From GCA-002733465 sp039969155 (GTDB taxonomy: Bacteria; Pseudomonadota; Gammaproteobacteria; Enterobacterales; Kangiellaceae), in the NCBI GenBank assembly GCA_039969155.1, contig JBDVOJ010000116.1, positions 1 through 64,000 of the forward strand: a stretch of 64,000 bases of DNA, written 5' to 3'. Both the position numbers and the translations under genes were made by a program. Positions 63,044 to 64,000 of this stretch are shown here, piece after piece. Each line of letters begins with the position of its first letter. Position 1 is the stretch's first letter. The notes below the pieces were generated by a model. That model had not been told where the DNA came from and made no database searches. It saw only the letters and a list, made by a program, of their open reading frames with translations.

Positions 63044-64000
63044 ATGGAATGGATGCAAGCTATTATTCAGGAATATTTGCCCTTTATTTCTGAAGACCGT
63101 TTAATTCAATCGTCTTTGATATTCTTTTTTGGTGCTGTTGTCGCTACCATAGTGATTTTTGTGATTCAGCGAATTCAAATTATTGGTACCAAGCGAACTA
63201 ATAATCCGGTAGATGATCATATACTGGAGGTGTTAAAGCGTCCCGTTAGAAACAGTATCATCATTATCGGAACTCGGCTGGCTATTGGCCACTCGCAGCT
63301 TCTTGAGAAAGACTCCCTTTATTTAGAAATTATCGAATCAATCCTTCTGACCATTGTGATTTTTTATTGGTTTCGATTTGTTATTAACGTGTCTCATTAT
63401 GTTCTTAACTATTTAAGCCATAGCAATCGTAAAGTTAAAATAGTTCAGAAACACACCTTACCGCTTTTCGATAATCTTGCCGCGATTATTTTTTATGCCA
63501 TGGGCATATACTTCCTTTTAATCGCTTGGAATATCGACATATCTGCATGGTTGGCTTCCGCTGGTATCTTGGGGCTTGCTCTCAGTTTTGCAGCTAAAGA
63601 CACTCTTGCTAATTTATTTGCAGGTGTATTTATTTTGGCAGATAGTCCCTACAAGTTAGGAGATTATATTGTTTTGGATAGCGGTGAGCGCGGCGAAGTA
63701 ACCCACATCGGAATCAGAAGCACGCGAATACTGACCCGTTCAGACGTAGAAATAACAATCCCGAATGCGATTATGGGTAATACAAAAATCACCAATGAAA
63801 CGGCGGGACCACATAAAAAATATCGTATTCGAATACAAATTGCTTGCGCATATGGAGAGGACGTTGCAAGAGTTAGAAAGGCGTTAATGGAAATTGCTGA
63901 AGCTGCAGAGAATATTGAAAAATCGCCGGAGCCTCGAGTTCGTTTTAGAACGTTTGGAGATTCCGGGCTCAATTTTGAATTGCTGTGCTGGGTTTCAGAG
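63044..64000 (+). CDS. MscS-family mechanosensitive channel, N-terminal part (runs off the right edge)
   Basis: 319 codons open to the window edge, starting MEWMQAIIQ with AAGG six to ten bases upstream. Helices at about 25-42, 72-88, 98-118 and 145-165 lead to the pore helix and beta domain: ASAGILGLALSFAAKDTLANLFAGVFILADSP then GDYIVL, the MscS signature (about 186-225). IPNAIMGNTKITN follows. Relieves osmotic downshock by opening under membrane tension. Only 18 bases after nuoN, so partial read-through from nuo is possible. Confidence 0.9.
   Translation, partial: MEWMQAIIQEYLPFISEDRLIQSSLIFFFGAVVATIVIFVIQRIQIIGTKRTNNPVDDHILEVLKRPVRNSIIIIGTRLAIGHSQLLEKDSLYLEIIESILLTIVIFYWFRFVINVSHYVLNYLSHSNRKVKIVQKHTLPLFDNLAAIIFYAMGIYFLLIAWNIDISAWLASAGILGLALSFAAKDTLANLFAGVFILADSPYKLGDYIVLDSGERGEVTHIGIRSTRILTRSDVEITIPNAIMGNTKITNETAGPHKKYRIRIQIACAYGEDVARVRKALMEIAEAAENIEKSPEPRVRFRTFGDSGLNFELLCWVSE

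Noticed and set aside
63664..63972. 102-codon minus-strand frame at the right edge
   Set aside because: Opposite the conserved MscS domain, so not a gene.
1..64000. tRNA, rRNA, CRISPR arrays, insertion sequences, prophage genes
   Set aside because: Looked for tRNA arm motifs, spaced direct repeats, transposase and integrase motifs; none seen.

Overview
The window is chromosomal DNA from an AT-rich gammaproteobacterium (GC looks near 40% by eye; not computed). The evidence is the block pepB / pcnB-folK-(dNK)-panB-panC, the block miaB-ybeZ(phoH)-ybeY ... corC-lnt, and a 14-gene nuo operon with separate nuoC and nuoD. A long TonB-dependent receptor and an aryl polyene pigment locus fit a marine, heterotrophic, aerobic to facultative Gram-negative. 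A Kangiellaceae-like or Oceanospirillales-like host is plausible, but that is inference only.

Layout. 1-1155: 5' part of acs (minus). 1299-19787: aryl polyene (APE) locus, made of a divergent O-methyltransferase (minus) and an 18-gene plus-strand operon. The operon encodes a chain-length-factor-like ketosynthase, acyltransferase, two ACPs, membrane protein, AMP ligase, dehydratase, glycosyltransferase-acyltransferase fusion, aromatic ammonia-lyase, thioesterase, LolA-like carrier, MMPL exporter, halogenase-like flavoprotein, DUF3261 lipoprotein, ketosynthase, dehydratase, ketoreductase, second ketosynthase and a small secreted protein. A strong hairpin follows. 20089-27982 (all minus): two lipoproteins, panC, panB, a deoxynucleoside kinase, folK, pcnB, pepB, ribA. 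28135-34100 (plus): an S41-type lipoprotein, a small hypothetical, miaB, phoH, ybeY and a fructosamine-kinase-like gene. 34139-41948: an accessory stretch splitting ybeY from corC, with bacteriohemerythrin, a DksA/TraR zinc-finger protein, a YdcH-like protein, hemolysin III, a hybrid sensor kinase and two TPR proteins, one a sulfotransferase. 42111-44684: corC and lnt. 44995-47994: TonB-dependent receptor with a clear terminator. 48435-63025: nuoA-N. 63044-64000: start of an MscS-type channel gene.

How it fits together. The APE locus has everything needed to load an aromatic starter, extend it to a conjugated polyene on ACPs, methylate and possibly halogenate the head group, attach the chain to a lipid and move it toward the outer membrane. 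The ammonia-lyase suggests the starter comes from an aromatic amino acid. The most interesting regulatory signal lies between the divergent bacteriohemerythrin and DksA-like genes: two FNR/Dnr-type palindromes, each about 31-32 bp centre to centre from a TATTCT -10 hexamer on its own side, as in class II activated promoters. A similar FNR-like box lies upstream of nuo. Two genes (sensor kinase, TPR-sulfotransferase) have protein-like sequence extending upstream of every in-frame ATG/GTG/TTG, each with an ATT-Asn codon pair where a start would be expected. No tRNA, rRNA, insertion sequence, phage gene or CRISPR array was seen.
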